Below, piece by piece: positions 24,610 to 34,312 of a DNA stretch of 46,597 bases. Numbering within the stretch: position 1 is the stretch's first letter; each line of letters opens with the position of its first letter. The position numbers were made by a program, and so were the translations under genes. The DNA comes from Nocardia higoensis NBRC 100133 (GTDB lineage: Bacteria > Actinomycetota > Actinomycetes > Mycobacteriales > Mycobacteriaceae). A model generated the notes under the pieces. It made no database searches, was not told the DNA's origin, and saw only the letters and a program-made list of their open reading frames with translations. The stretch spans positions 1-46,597 of the forward strand of contig NZ_BAGA01000057.1 in the NCBI RefSeq assembly GCF_000308595.1. Direction: 5' to 3'.

Positions 24610-25955
24610 CGATCCCTGCCATCACCGGCGTGCAGCTCGGCGGGTCCGCCGAGCTGCCGTTACTGGTCTGCGGACCCTCGCTCGGCACCTCCGCCGTGGC
24701 CCTGTGGTCGGCCGCCGCCGAACTGCTCGGCGAGCACTTCCACGTGATCGGCTGGGATCTGCCCGGCCACGGCCACAACACCGCCGAGATCACCGGCGGG
24801 TTCACCATGGCCGAACTCGCCGAGGGAGTGCGCGTGTTCGTCGACGGCGTGCTCGCCGAACGCGGAACGCCCGGCGGCAGTTTCGTCTACGCGGGTGATT
24901 CCGTCGGCGGATGTGTCGGCCAGCAACTCCTGCTCGACCACCCCGCGCGGATCACCGCGGCCGTCCTGGCCTGCACGGCCGCCCGCATCGGTGACGAGGC
25001 GATGTGGCGCGAGCGCGCCGAACTCGTCCGCGGCGCGGGCACGCCGGTCATGGTGGAGGGTTCCGCCAAGCGCTGGTTCGCGCCCGGCTTCGTCGACGCG
25101 CATCCGGAAAGGGCTGTCGCACTGCTGCATTCACTGCAGCACACGGATCGTCACGGGTACGCCGCAGTGTGCCAGGCGCTGGCGACCTTCGACGTGCGCG
25201 CCGAGCTGCAGCGGATCGACACGCCGGTAGTCGCCTTGGCAGGCGCCTACGACCAGGCCACTCCGGTCGCCGCGATGGCCGAACTCGCGCACGGGGTCGG
25301 CGACGGCCGGCTGATCGTGCTCGACCGGGTCGCCCACCTGGCCCCGGCCGAGGCGCCTGCCGACACGGCTCGAATCATCCTGCGGGCAGCCGGTATCGAA
25401 TCCGCGCGCGTCGGCCCGGAGGCGGATGCCGCGTCGGCTTCGGGCGGCTCCTCGCTCGCAGGCGCTGCTCGCGCCGCGGACGGGGCCGCCGGCCTCGGAG
25501 ATCCCGGGACGCTCGCCGCGGGCGCGACCGCCGTCGTGGAGTCGGCGAAAGAGGGGGATTCCCGCACGATCGCCGAGCGGCGGGCAGCCGGAATGGCCGT
25601 GCGCCGGGCCGTTCTCGGCGACGAGCACGTCGACCGCGCGACGGCCGCCATCACCGACCTGACCCGCGAATTCCAGGAATTCATCACCGATTACGCCTGG
25701 GGCGGCATCTGGACCAGGCCCGGCCTGGACCGCCGCAGCCGCTCGGTCGCCGTGCTCACCGCGCTGATCGCCCGCGGGCACCACGAGGAACTGGCGATGC
25801 ACCTGCGCGCGGCCCGCACCAACGGACTCACCGACGACGAGATCAAGGAAGTGATCCTGCAGTCGGCGATCTATTGCGGTGTGCCCGACGCGAACACCGC
25901 CTTCCGCATCGCGCGGCAGACGCTGACCGACCCCGACGCAAGGAACCCCCGATGA
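24606..25955 (+). CDS. pcaL: Fused 3-oxoadipate enol-lactonase / 4-carboxymuconolactone decarboxylase
   Basis: Two-domain protein of 449 aa, as known from Rhodococcus and Streptomyces. Residues 1-260 are an alpha/beta hydrolase (PcaD) with the nucleophile Ser in AGDSVGG at about 98, a DLPGHG-type strand at about 56-61, and a late His. Residues about 265-320 are an Ala/Gly/Ser-rich linker. Residues about 325-449 are the decarboxylase (PcaC): RRAVLGDEHVDRA, RSRSVAVLTALIARG and EVILQSAIYCGVPDAN. It performs two consecutive steps to give 3-oxoadipate. The stop overlaps the start of the pcaF stub. Confidence 0.94.
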   Translation: MTIPAITGVQLGGSAELPLLVCGPSLGTSAVALWSAAAELLGEHFHVIGWDLPGHGHNTAEITGGFTMAELAEGVRVFVDGVLAERGTPGGSFVYAGDSVGGCVGQQLLLDHPARITAAVLACTAARIGDEAMWRERAELVRGAGTPVMVEGSAKRWFAPGFVDAHPERAVALLHSLQHTDRHGYAAVCQALATFDVRAELQRIDTPVVALAGAYDQATPVAAMAELAHGVGDGRLIVLDRVAHLAPAEAPADTARIILRAAGIESARVGPEADAASASGGSSLAGAARAADGAAGLGDPGTLAAGATAVVESAKEGDSRTIAERRAAGMAVRRAVLGDEHVDRATAAITDLTREFQEFITDYAWGGIWTRPGLDRRSRSVAVLTALIARGHHEELAMHLRAARTNGLTDDEIKEVILQSAIYCGVPDANTAFRIARQTLTDPDARNPR

Positions 25956-26080
25956 CCCCGCGGGCGTACGTCTCCGACGCGGTACGCACGCCGTTCGGTC
26001 GTTTCGGCCCCCGCGCCGTCGGCGTTGCCGAGCACGACGTCGTCGACGGCGGCCGGATCGGACCGGTCTCGAAGGACTGA
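25952..26080 (+). pseudogene. pcaF: N-terminal stub of a pcaF-like thiolase
   Basis: Starting on the ATGA overlap with pcaL, the first 19 residues (MTPRAYVSDAVRTPFGRFG) are a typical start of 3-oxoadipyl-CoA thiolase. Then similarity fades (PRAVGVAEHDVVDGGRIGPV, perhaps a decayed form of the GALAGVRPDDLAA region), and a stop follows after 42 residues. The nucleophile Cys and all later thiolase motifs are absent. The frame is kept and coupled, so a short peptide may still be made, but not a thiolase. A functional copy would have to be elsewhere. Confidence 0.75.
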
Positions 26081-26088
26081 TGCCTGCG

Positions 26089-26112
26089 CGGCCCGCTCCC
26101 CGGGAGGGGCCG
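26089..26112 (+). terminator. Hairpin after the pca operon
   Basis: Arms CGGCCCGCTC (26089-26098) and GAGGGGCCG (26104-26112) pair with one bulged base around a short loop, 8 nt after the stub's stop. There is no U-run, as is common for actinobacterial terminators. It would separate the pca and kdp units. Confidence 0.5.
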
Positions 26113-26125
26113 AGCCTGCCCGGCG

Positions 26126-26168
26126 CGGCATCAAGAACTCGTAAGGACCATCCGCGTCGGCATCAAGA
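26126..26168. promoter_or_regulatory. Paired direct repeats upstream of kdp (candidate KdpE boxes)
   Basis: CGGCATCAAGA occurs at 26126-26136 and again at 26158-26168, 32 bp apart start to start (about three helical turns). Each is followed by a similar second half (ACTCGTAAGGA and TTCCGCATGAA). This layout fits an OmpR-family regulator such as KdpE, encoded at the end of the operon. The sites are 92-134 bp before the first small ORF. Confidence 0.45.
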
Positions 26169-26259
26169 TTCCGCATGAAACCGCGGCGGCCGCCGGGGCC
26201 GGGCGCATCGTGTGAACGAGGCGCCGACCGGCGTCTGTGTTTCGACGCTAGGAATTGAG

Positions 26260-26430
26260 ATGGCCGATGCCGCTTACGTGGTGTTGATCTTCGCGACCTT
26301 CCTCGCCTGTGCGCTGGTGCTGCGCGGTCTCAACGGCCGCGCGACGGACAGCCGGGCGGTGGAGGACGGGGTTCTCGACGGGCAGGGGCCGTACGGGCGC
26401 GCCCACGGTGACGAGGAGCCCGGCCGATGA
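26260..26430 (+). CDS. Small single-pass membrane protein leading the kdp operon
   Basis: Protein of 56 aa with one predicted membrane segment (AAYVVLIFATFLACALVL, about residues 4-21), then a short charged cytoplasmic-type tail. AGGA stands 7 nt before the ATG at 26260. Its stop overlaps the kdpF start (ATGA at 26427), so it is translationally coupled to the pump. I recall similar short ORFs before kdpF in other actinobacteria, but no function is known to me; a KdpF-like stabilising role is a guess. Confidence 0.7.
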   Translation: MADAAYVVLIFATFLACALVLRGLNGRATDSRAVEDGVLDGQGPYGRAHGDEEPGR

Positions 26431-26525
26431 CGATCGCCGGAGTCACGAGTGTGGCATTGGTGCTGATCGCGGGCGCTCTGGTGGTGTACCTGCTGGTGGC
26501 CCTGCTCGACCCGGAGAGGTTCTGA
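26427..26525 (+). CDS. kdpF: K+-transporting ATPase subunit KdpF
   Basis: Tiny hydrophobic subunit of 32 aa: one membrane helix (SVALVLIAGALVVYLLVALL) ending in the KdpF-typical DPERF. It stabilises the KdpFABC complex in the membrane. It overlaps the upstream small ORF and ends 7 nt before kdpA. Confidence 0.92.
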   Translation: MTIAGVTSVALVLIAGALVVYLLVALLDPERF

Positions 26526-26532
26526 GGCCCCG

Positions 26533-28233
26533 ATGTCTCCCGCTCTCGCCGCGGGACTGCAGATCGCCTTCGTCGTGGCAGTCCTCGCGATCCTCTATGT
26601 GCCGCTCGGCGACTATATGGCCAGGGTGTACACCACCGACGGTGACCTCAGATCCGGGGACCTGCGGATCGAGACGCTGATCTACCGGCTGGCCCGCATC
26701 GATCCACGGTCCGAGCAGACCTGGTACGGCTACGCGGGCGCGGTGCTCGGCTTCTCGCTGGCGAGTGTGCTGTTCCTCTATCTCCTGCAACGGATTCAAG
26801 GGGTACTGCCGTTCGGCCACGGGCTCGGCGGGGTGAGCCCGGCGATGGCGTTCGACACCGCCGCGTCGTTCGTCACCAACACCAACTGGCAGTCCTATGT
26901 CCCCGAGACCACGATGAGTCACCTCACCCAGTCCGCCGGGCTGGCCGTGCAGAACTTCGTCTCGGCGGCGGTCGGCATGGCCGTGGCTGTCGCGCTGATC
27001 CGCGGGCTCGTCCGGGTCGGGCGCGGCGGTGAGCTCGGCAACTTCTGGGTCGACCTCACCCGGGGGACGTTGCGCATCCTGCTTCCGCTGGCCTTCGTCA
27101 TCGCGCTGATCCTGTTGAGCCAGGGCGTCATCCAGTCCTACCGCAGTGGTTTCACCGCCACCGGCCCGGACGGCGCGCCGCTGACCATCGCGCTCGCCCC
27201 GGTCGCCTCGCAGGAGGCGATCAAGGAACTGGGCACCAACGGCGGCGGCATCCTCGCCGCCAACTCGGCGCATCCTTTCGAGAACCCGACTCCCGTGAGC
27301 AATATCGTCGAAATCCTGGCGATCCTGCTCATTCCCGTCGCCCTCACCCGGACCTTCGGCACCCTGATCGGCAACCGCCGCCAGGGCCTGACGATTCTCG
27401 CCGTGATGACCATGCTGTTCGGCGGTCTGCTCGCGGTCACCCTGGCCGCCGAATCCGGCGCACGCGGCGTCGCCGCCAACGCGGCGGGAGCCATGATGGA
27501 AGGCAAGGAGGTCCGCTTCGGCATCCCGGGCTCCGCCCTGTTCGCCGTGGCGACCACCGGAACCAGTACCGGTGCGGTGAATTCCGCGCACGACAGCATG
27601 TCGCCCCTGGGTGGCGGCGCGGTGCTGCTGAACATGCTGTTCGGGGAGATCGCGCCCGGCGGCGTCGGCACCGGGCTGTACGGCATGCTCGTGTTCGCGG
27701 TGATCGCGGTGTTCGTCGGCGGCCTGCTGGTCGGGCGTACCCCGGAGTTCCTGGGCAAGAAGCTGCGCAGGCGCGAGATCACCCTGGCCGCGCTGTCGGT
27801 GCTGGTGATGCCGGCGCTGGTGCTGGTCGGCACGGCGATCACGGTGATCATGCCCGCGACCTCCGCGGCGCTCGGCAATTCCGGCGACCAGGGAACACCG
27901 GGGGCGATCCACGGGTTCACCGAGGTCCTGTACGCCTTCGCCTCGGCGTCGAACAACAACGGCAGCGCCTTCGGCGGCCTGACGGTCACCAGCGACTGGT
28001 TCCAGTCCGCACTGGGCGTGAGCATGCTGCTCGGCCGGTTCCTGCCGATCCTGTTCGTGCTCGCGCTGGCCGGTTCGCTGGCCTCGCAGCAACGCACACC
28101 GGCGAGCGCGGGCACCCTGCCCACCGCGGGGCCGGCCTTCACCGGACTGCTCACCGGTACCACCGTGCTGGTCGCGGCACTCACCTTCTTCCCCGTCCTA
28201 GCCCTGGGGCCGATCGCGGAGGCACTGCAATGA
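26533..28233 (+). CDS. kdpA: K+-transporting ATPase, channel-like subunit KdpA
   Basis: Potassium-selective membrane subunit of 566 aa (E. coli 557) with about ten hydrophobic segments. Selectivity-filter-type loops are visible: TNTNWQSY at about 115, [19 protein letters not shown] at about 235, [15 protein letters not shown] at about 341 and [12 protein letters not shown] at about 473. The stop overlaps the kdpB ATG at 28230. Confidence 0.97.
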   Translation: MSPALAAGLQIAFVVAVLAILYVPLGDYMARVYTTDGDLRSGDLRIETLIYRLARIDPRSEQTWYGYAGAVLGFSLASVLFLYLLQRIQGVLPFGHGLGGVSPAMAFDTAASFVTNTNWQSYVPETTMSHLTQSAGLAVQNFVSAAVGMAVAVALIRGLVRVGRGGELGNFWVDLTRGTLRILLPLAFVIALILLSQGVIQSYRSGFTATGPDGAPLTIALAPVASQEAIKELGTNGGGILAANSAHPFENPTPVSNIVEILAILLIPVALTRTFGTLIGNRRQGLTILAVMTMLFGGLLAVTLAAESGARGVAANAAGAMMEGKEVRFGIPGSALFAVATTGTSTGAVNSAHDSMSPLGGGAVLLNMLFGEIAPGGVGTGLYGMLVFAVIAVFVGGLLVGRTPEFLGKKLRRREITLAALSVLVMPALVLVGTAITVIMPATSAALGNSGDQGTPGAIHGFTEVLYAFASASNNNGSAFGGLTVTSDWFQSALGVSMLLGRFLPILFVLALAGSLASQQRTPASAGTLPTAGPAFTGLLTGTTVLVAALTFFPVLALGPIAEALQ

Positions 28234-30350
28234 TCCCTCTGTCCAAGGAGAAACCCGTCTCGGAGCAGACCACGGCTCCCGAGCGGAAATCCATCCGGGC
28301 GCGACCGGTACCCGCGGGCCGCGCGATGCTCGAGCCGCGACAGCTGGCCGGCGCGCTACCGGGTGTCGTCGCCAAACTGGATCCGCGCCGGATGGCCCGC
28401 AATCCGGTGATGTTCGTCGTGCTCGCCGGCTCGGTGATCACCACTGTTGCCGCGATCGTCGAACCCAGTGTGTTCGCGTGGTCCATCGCCGCCTGGCTGT
28501 GGTTCACCGTCCTGTTCGCCAACCTCGCCGAGTCGGTGGCCGAGGGGCGCGGCAAGGCGCAGGCCGCAACACTGCGCAGGACAAAACGCGAGATGACCGC
28601 GCGCAGGCTCGTCGGCGACGGCGAGGAACGGGTGTCCGCCACCGAGCTGTGCCTCGGGGACCGGGTCGTGGTCGAGGCGGGTGAGCCCGTTCCCGGCGAC
28701 GGCGACGTGATCGAGGGCATCGCCACGGTCGACGAATCCGCGATCACCGGCGAGTCCGCGCCGGTGATCCGCGAATCAGGGGGTGACCGCTGCGCGGTGA
28801 CCGGCGGCACGACCGTGCTGTCGGACCGCATCGTCGTCCGGATCACCGCGCAGCCGGGACAGACCTTCGTCGATCGCATGATCGCGCTCGTCGAGGGCGC
28901 GTCCAGGCAGAAGACACCCAACGAGATCGCGCTGAACATCCTGCTGGCCGCGCTGACCATCGTGTTCGTGCTCGCCGTCGTCGCGCTCGGCCCGATGACC
29001 GCCTATGCCGGGGCCCAGCAGGGGCCGATCGAACTGATCGCCCTGCTGGTGTGCCTGATCCCGACCACGATCGGCGCGTTGCTCTCGGCCATCGGCATCG
29101 CGGGCATGGACCGGCTGGTGCAGCGCAATGTGCTGGCCAAGTCCGGTCGCGCGGTCGAGGCCGCGGGTGATATCGACACGCTGCTGCTGGACAAGACCGG
29201 CACGATCACCTTCGGCAACCGGCGCGCCACCGCCCTGCATCCGGCGCCCGGCGTCGAGGAGTCCGAGCTGGCCGCCGCTGCCCGGCTGTCCAGCCTGGCC
29301 GACGACACCCCCGAAGGCCGCAGCATCGTCGAACTGTGCGCCGATCGCTACGGGCTCGATCCGACGGCCGACGCCGCCGAGAACCGCGCCGAGTTCGTCG
29401 CGTTCAGTGCGAACACCCGGATGAGCGGTCTGGACCTCGACGCCGCCGGCGCGCCGGTCCTGGTCCGCAAGGGCGCCGCCGACGCGGTGATCCGCTGGGT
29501 GCGCGAACGTGGCGGCCCGGTGCCCGAGACGATCACCGAAGCCGTCGAGGCGATCGCCCGGGCCGGAGCCACGCCGCTGGTGGTCGCGCGCGCCGACCAG
29601 GCGGGCACCGGCGTACTCGGCGTGGTGGAACTGTCGGATGTGGTGAAACCCGGTATGGCCGAGCGCTTCGCGCGGTTGCGCGCCATGGGCATCCGCACCG
29701 TCATGGTCACCGGCGACAATCCGCTCACGGCGAAATCCATTGCCACACAAGCGGGTGTCGACGACTTTCTCGCCGAAGCCGCCCCGGAGGACAAGCTCGC
29801 GCTCATCCGCGCCGAGCAGCAGTCCGGTCGCCTGGTCGCGATGACCGGTGACGGCACCAACGATGCCCCCGCGCTGGCCCAGGCCGACGTGGGCGTGGCG
29901 ATGAACACCGGTACCTCGGCCGCCAAAGAGGCGGGCAACATGGTCGATCTGGACTCCGATCCGACCAAGCTGATCGAGATCGTGGAGATCGGCAAGCAGT
30001 TGCTGATCACCCGGGGCGCGCTGACCACGTTCTCGCTGGCCAACGATCTCGCCAAGTACTTCGCGATCCTGCCCGCGCTGTTCAGCGGTGTCTATCCGCA
30101 GCTGTCGGCGCTGAACGTCCTGGGCCTGGCCACGCCGCAATCGGCGATCCTGTCGTCGGTGATCTTCAACGCGCTGGTGATCGTGGCCTTGATCCCGCTG
30201 GCGCTCAGAGGGGTCCGTTACCGGCCGTCCGGCGCCTCGGCGCTGCTCGGCCGCAATCTGATGATCTACGGCGTCGGCGGGGTGATCACACCGTTCCTCG
30301 GGATCTGGCTGATCGACCTCGTGGTGCGCCTCGTTCCGGGAATCGGGTGA
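28230..30350 (+). CDS. kdpB: K+-transporting ATPase, P-type ATPase subunit KdpB
   Basis: Energising subunit of 706 aa. P-type landmarks: TGES in the actuator domain at about 172, the phosphorylated Asp in LLLDKTGT at about 322, and the hinge motif [11 protein letters not shown] at about 537. The Kdp-specific KPG(M) motif follows VELSDVV. It hydrolyses ATP to drive uptake through KdpA. It follows kdpA with an ATGA overlap and precedes kdpC by 6 nt. Confidence 0.97.
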   Translation: MIPLSKEKPVSEQTTAPERKSIRARPVPAGRAMLEPRQLAGALPGVVAKLDPRRMARNPVMFVVLAGSVITTVAAIVEPSVFAWSIAAWLWFTVLFANLAESVAEGRGKAQAATLRRTKREMTARRLVGDGEERVSATELCLGDRVVVEAGEPVPGDGDVIEGIATVDESAITGESAPVIRESGGDRCAVTGGTTVLSDRIVVRITAQPGQTFVDRMIALVEGASRQKTPNEIALNILLAALTIVFVLAVVALGPMTAYAGAQQGPIELIALLVCLIPTTIGALLSAIGIAGMDRLVQRNVLAKSGRAVEAAGDIDTLLLDKTGTITFGNRRATALHPAPGVEESELAAAARLSSLADDTPEGRSIVELCADRYGLDPTADAAENRAEFVAFSANTRMSGLDLDAAGAPVLVRKGAADAVIRWVRERGGPVPETITEAVEAIARAGATPLVVARADQAGTGVLGVVELSDVVKPGMAERFARLRAMGIRTVMVTGDNPLTAKSIATQAGVDDFLAEAAPEDKLALIRAEQQSGRLVAMTGDGTNDAPALAQADVGVAMNTGTSAAKEAGNMVDLDSDPTKLIEIVEIGKQLLITRGALTTFSLANDLAKYFAILPALFSGVYPQLSALNVLGLATPQSAILSSVIFNALVIVALIPLALRGVRYRPSGASALLGRNLMIYGVGGVITPFLGIWLIDLVVRLVPGIG

Positions 30351-30356
30351 TCGGCC

Positions 30357-31013
30357 ATGCGGTTCGGCACGGTATCGAGGGATCTGGCCAGGCAGACCCG
30401 GGCGGGTCTGGTGGTGCTGTTGCTGTTCACCGTCGTGGTGGGCGGGGTGTATCCGGCGGCGGTGTGGACGATCTCGCGCCTCGGCGCCGATTCCGCCGAG
30501 GGGTCGGCGCTGACCGACACCGCGGGCTGTGTGATCGGCAGCGAGCTGATCGGGGTGGATCCGGCGGCGCCGGCCAAGGGGCCCGACCCGTACTTCCACC
30601 CGCGTTCGGTCGGCTCGGTCGCCGCCGGCGATGCCTTCGCCACCGGTGACCCGGCGGCGGCGCTGCCCTCGAACCAGGGGCCGAGCAGCGAGCTGCTGGC
30701 AAGCTGGATCGAGCAGCGGCGCGCGGCGATCGCGGCACGCGAGGGCGTCGGTCCGGACCAGGTGCCGGTCGACGCGGTCACCGGGTCGGGCTCCGGTGTC
30801 GATCCGGACATCTCACCGGCCTACGCGGCCCTGCAGGTGCCGCGGGTCGCCCGGGCCAACGGGTTGAGCGAGGACCGGGTGCGCGAGCTGGTCGCCGAAC
30901 ACACCGAGGGCCGCCAGTGGGGCTTCCTCGGGGCCGAGCGGGTCACGGTGCCCACGCTCAACGCTGCGCTGGGACGGACAGCTCCTGACTGCGGTAGCCG
31001 TTCGGGTGGATGA
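30357..31013 (+). CDS. kdpC: K+-transporting ATPase subunit KdpC
   Basis: Chaperone-like subunit of 218 aa with one N-terminal membrane helix (GLVVLLLFTVVVGGVYPAAVW, about residues 16-36) and a periplasmic-type domain. Family blocks are YFHPRSVGS, SNQGPSS, PVDAVTGSGSGVDPDISPAYA and QVPRVARANGLS. It ends within the first codons of kdpD. Confidence 0.96.
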   Translation: MRFGTVSRDLARQTRAGLVVLLLFTVVVGGVYPAAVWTISRLGADSAEGSALTDTAGCVIGSELIGVDPAAPAKGPDPYFHPRSVGSVAAGDAFATGDPAAALPSNQGPSSELLASWIEQRRAAIAAREGVGPDQVPVDAVTGSGSGVDPDISPAYAALQVPRVARANGLSEDRVRELVAEHTEGRQWGFLGAERVTVPTLNAALGRTAPDCGSRSGG

Positions 31014-33552
31014 TGTCGGGGTGAGCACTGCCGACCGGGAGGTGTCCGCACCGCGGCGCGGGCAGCTGAGGATCTATCTCGGCGCCGCGCCCGGTGCCGG
31101 CAAGACCTACGCGATGCTGGGTGAAGCGCATCGGCGGCGCAGCCGGGGCGGCGATGTGGTGGTCGCCATCGTGGACACCCACGGCAGGGCGCGCACCGCC
31201 GAACAGCTCGAAGGTCTCGAGATCGTCCCACCGCGCCGGATCACCTACCGCGGGGTGACGTTCGACGAACTCGACCTCGACGCGGTGCTGGCCCGCAAGC
31301 CCGCCGTCGCGCTGGTCGACGAACTCGCCCACAGCAACATCCCCGGCAGCAGGTACGCCAAACGCTGGCAGGACGTCGAGGAACTGCTGGCGGCGGGCAT
31401 CGACGTGTTGTCCACGGTCAATATCCAGCACCTCGAATCGCTCGTCGACGTCGTGGAGCAGATCACCGGCGTGGTGCAGCGCGAGAAGATCCCCGATGAG
31501 GTCGTGCGCCGCGCCGACCAGATCGAACTCGTCGACATCACCCCGCAGGCGCTGCGCCGCCGCCTCGCCCACGGCAATGTCTACGCGCCGGAGAAAGTGG
31601 ATGCCGCGCTGCGCAACTACTTTCGCGAGGGCAACCTCACCGCCCTGCGCGAGATCGCCCTGCTGTGGCTCGCCGACCAGGTCGACCTGGCATTGGCGAA
31701 GTACCGCGGTGAACACGCCATCACCGCCACCTGGGAAGCCCGCGAACGTGTCGTCGTGGCGGTGACGGGTGGCCCGGAATCGGAGACGCTGGTGCGCCGC
31801 GCCAGCCGGATCGCGGCCAAGGCCAGCGCCGAACTGCTGGTGGTGCACGTCGTGCGCGGCGACGGCCTGGCCGGGGTATCGGCGCCGGAGATGGGCAAGG
31901 TGCGCGAGCTCGCCATCAGCCTCGGCGCGGGCCTGCACACCGTGGTCGGCGACGACGTGCCCGCCACGCTGCTCGATTTCGCGCGGCAGGTGAACGCCAC
32001 CCAGCTGGTGCTCGGCACCTCGCGGCGCTCACGCTGGGCCCGCATGATCGACGAGGGCATCGGCGCGGCCGTCGTGCGCCGGTCGGGGCGGATCGACGTG
32101 CACATGGTCACCCACGAGCACCGCATGCGCGGACCGCGTCCGGCGCTGTTCGGCCGCCGGGACCACCGGCTGACCGCCTGGGTCGCGGCGTTCGTCATCC
32201 CCTGTGCGGTCACGCTGTTGATGGCCGCGGTGGTGCACTTCACCGAGATGGTCGGGATGACCGCGCTGTTCTTCATCGCGGTGCTGGCCGTGGCGATGTT
32301 CGGCGGCGTCGGCCCGGCGATGGTGGCGGCGCTGTTGTCGGGTCTGCTGCTCAACTTCTTCTTCACCGAGCCGCGCTACAGCCTCACGATCGCCGAGCCG
32401 GCCAATTTCGTCACGACCGTGGTCCTGCTGGTGGTGTCGGTCGCCGTTGCCGCACTGGTCGACACCTCCGCCGCCCGTGCGCGCGAGGCCAGGATCGCCG
32501 CCAGGGAGGCCGACCTGCTCACCGTGTTCGCCGAAGCCGTGCTGCGTGGCGCCGATGTGCCCGCCCTGCTGGAGAAGGTGCGCGAAACCTATGCCCAGCG
32601 CGGGGTGGCGCTGGTGCGCACCGGTGAGAACGGCCCGGAGGTGCTCGGCACGGCGGGCGCCTCGCCCCCGGCGACCGTCGAAACCGCCGATACCGTCGGT
32701 GAACTCGACGACAGCTCGTACGCGCTGCTGCTGTCGGGTCCGCGCTTGCGCCCCCGCGACCGGCGCATCCTGCTCGCCGTCGCCGGTCAGGCCGCCGGCC
32801 TGATGCGCGAACGCGAACTCGCCGCCGAAGCCGCCCGCGCGCGTGAGCTCGTCGAGACGGACCGCCTGCGCAGGCTGCTGCTCTCCGCGGTCGGCCACGA
32901 TCTGCGCACCCCGCTGGCCGCGGTCAAGGTGGCGGTCTCCAGCCTGCGCAGCACCGACGTCGATTTCTCCCCGGAGGACACCGCCGAACTGCTGGCGACC
33001 ATCGAGGAATCCACCGACCAGCTCTCCCGGTTGGTGGCGAATCTGCTCGACTCGTCCCGGCTGGCCGCCGGGGTGGTCACCGCTCACCCGCGGCCGGTCT
33101 ACGTCGACGAAGTCGTCCATTCGGCGCTGCTGACCCTCACCGGCGCCCGGCCCGAGCCGTCGGTGATCGCCCGATTCGCGATCGATGTCGACGACGACAC
33201 CCTGGTCAGTGCCGACGGCGCGCTGCTGGAACGGGTACTGGCCAACCTGTTCCACAACGCCCTGCGCTACGCGCCGAGTGGTCCGATCCGGGTGTGCGCC
33301 GACACCTCCGGTCAGCGCACCGTCATCACCGTCGCCGATCACGGGCCCGGTCTCGGTGACGCCGTCGCCGACACGGTCTTCGCGGCCTTCCCCCGCACCG
33401 GCGACCAGCGCACCGGGGGAGCGGGGCTCGGCCTGACCGTCGCCCGCGGGTTCGTCGAAGCGATGGGCGGTGCCCTGACCGCTGTCGAAACTCCCGGCGG
33501 CGGAACCACTATGGTGATCGACCTGCCCGCCCCGAGGGCAGTGCGGCCATGA
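31006..33552 (+). CDS. kdpD: Osmosensitive K+ channel sensor histidine kinase KdpD
   Basis: Sensor kinase of 848 aa. Domains in order: N-terminal KdpD domain with Walker A GAAPGAGKT at about 26-34 and DELAHSN; a Usp-like domain at about 245-370; four membrane helices (DUF4118) at about 390-490; a GAF-like segment; dimerisation helix with the phospho-His in AVGHDLRTPLAAV at about 630; and a HATPase domain with NLFHNALRYAP, DHGPGLG and GGAGLGLT. Start: GTG at 31006 overlaps kdpC by 8 nt; GTG at 31021 is an equally possible start. The stop overlaps kdpE (ATGA). Confidence 0.95.
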   Translation: MDDVGVSTADREVSAPRRGQLRIYLGAAPGAGKTYAMLGEAHRRRSRGGDVVVAIVDTHGRARTAEQLEGLEIVPPRRITYRGVTFDELDLDAVLARKPAVALVDELAHSNIPGSRYAKRWQDVEELLAAGIDVLSTVNIQHLESLVDVVEQITGVVQREKIPDEVVRRADQIELVDITPQALRRRLAHGNVYAPEKVDAALRNYFREGNLTALREIALLWLADQVDLALAKYRGEHAITATWEARERVVVAVTGGPESETLVRRASRIAAKASAELLVVHVVRGDGLAGVSAPEMGKVRELAISLGAGLHTVVGDDVPATLLDFARQVNATQLVLGTSRRSRWARMIDEGIGAAVVRRSGRIDVHMVTHEHRMRGPRPALFGRRDHRLTAWVAAFVIPCAVTLLMAAVVHFTEMVGMTALFFIAVLAVAMFGGVGPAMVAALLSGLLLNFFFTEPRYSLTIAEPANFVTTVVLLVVSVAVAALVDTSAARAREARIAAREADLLTVFAEAVLRGADVPALLEKVRETYAQRGVALVRTGENGPEVLGTAGASPPATVETADTVGELDDSSYALLLSGPRLRPRDRRILLAVAGQAAGLMRERELAAEAARARELVETDRLRRLLLSAVGHDLRTPLAAVKVAVSSLRSTDVDFSPEDTAELLATIEESTDQLSRLVANLLDSSRLAAGVVTAHPRPVYVDEVVHSALLTLTGARPEPSVIARFAIDVDDDTLVSADGALLERVLANLFHNALRYAPSGPIRVCADTSGQRTVITVADHGPGLGDAVADTVFAAFPRTGDQRTGGAGLGLTVARGFVEAMGGALTAVETPGGGTTMVIDLPAPRAVRP

Positions 33553-34229
33553 CGCGCATTCTCGTCGTCGACGACGAACCGCAGATGCTGCGGGCGCTGC
33601 GCATCAACCTCACCGCCCGCGGTTACGAGGTCGTCACCGCTGCCGACGGTCGTGGCGCACTGCGCGCCGCCGCGCAGCAGCACCCGGATGTCATCGTGCT
33701 CGATCTCGGATTGCCCGATATCGACGGCATCGAGGTGCTGGCCGGTCTGCACGGCTGGTGCGCGGCGCCGGTGATCGTGTTGTCCGCCCGCACCGACGCC
33801 GCGGACAAGGTCGCGGCGCTGGACACCGGCGCCGACGACTACGTCACCAAGCCGTTCGGGATGGAAGAGTTCCTGGCCCGCATCCGAGCCGCCGTCCGGC
33901 GCGCCACCGCCACACCCGAGCTCTCCGAGCCCCGGGTGGTGACCGACGCGTTCGTCGTCGACCTGATGGCCAAGAAGGTCACCCGCGACGGTGTGGACGT
34001 GCACCTGACCCCGACCGAATGGGGGATGCTGGCGATGCTGGTCCGCAACCGGGGCAGGCTCGTCACCCAGCGCGACCTGCTCATCGAGGTGTGGGGGCCC
34101 GCCTACGTCGACCAGACCCACTACCTGCGGGTCTACCTGACCCAGCTGCGCCACAAACTCGAACCCGAACCCTCCCGCCCGCGCTACCTCATCACCGAAT
34201 CAGGACGCGGCTACCGTTTCGAGCCGTGA
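33549..34229 (+). CDS. kdpE: KDP operon response regulator KdpE
   Basis: OmpR-family regulator of 226 aa. Receiver domain with the acidic pair Asp8-Asp9, phospho-acceptor Asp52 (VLDLGLPD) and Lys101 (VTKPFG); C-terminal winged helix with LTPTEWGMLAMLVRN and YIxxxxGRGYRF-type end (YLITESGRGYRFEP). Activated by KdpD, it should switch on the kdp operon, probably through the repeats at 26126-26168. Confidence 0.96.
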   Translation: MTRILVVDDEPQMLRALRINLTARGYEVVTAADGRGALRAAAQQHPDVIVLDLGLPDIDGIEVLAGLHGWCAAPVIVLSARTDAADKVAALDTGADDYVTKPFGMEEFLARIRAAVRRATATPELSEPRVVTDAFVVDLMAKKVTRDGVDVHLTPTEWGMLAMLVRNRGRLVTQRDLLIEVWGPAYVDQTHYLRVYLTQLRHKLEPEPSRPRYLITESGRGYRFEP

Positions 34230-34312
34230 CGGCCGCCGACCTGTGACCCCGGTCGCAGCACGGCCTCCAGTACGCTGCGAATCCCCCGGACCGGTGAGCA
34301 GAAAGAAGGCGC

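Noticed and set aside
26081..26259. Possible riboswitch (for example c-di-AMP type) before the kdp operon
   Set aside because: No conserved aptamer elements could be recognised; only a terminator-like hairpin and direct repeats are present.
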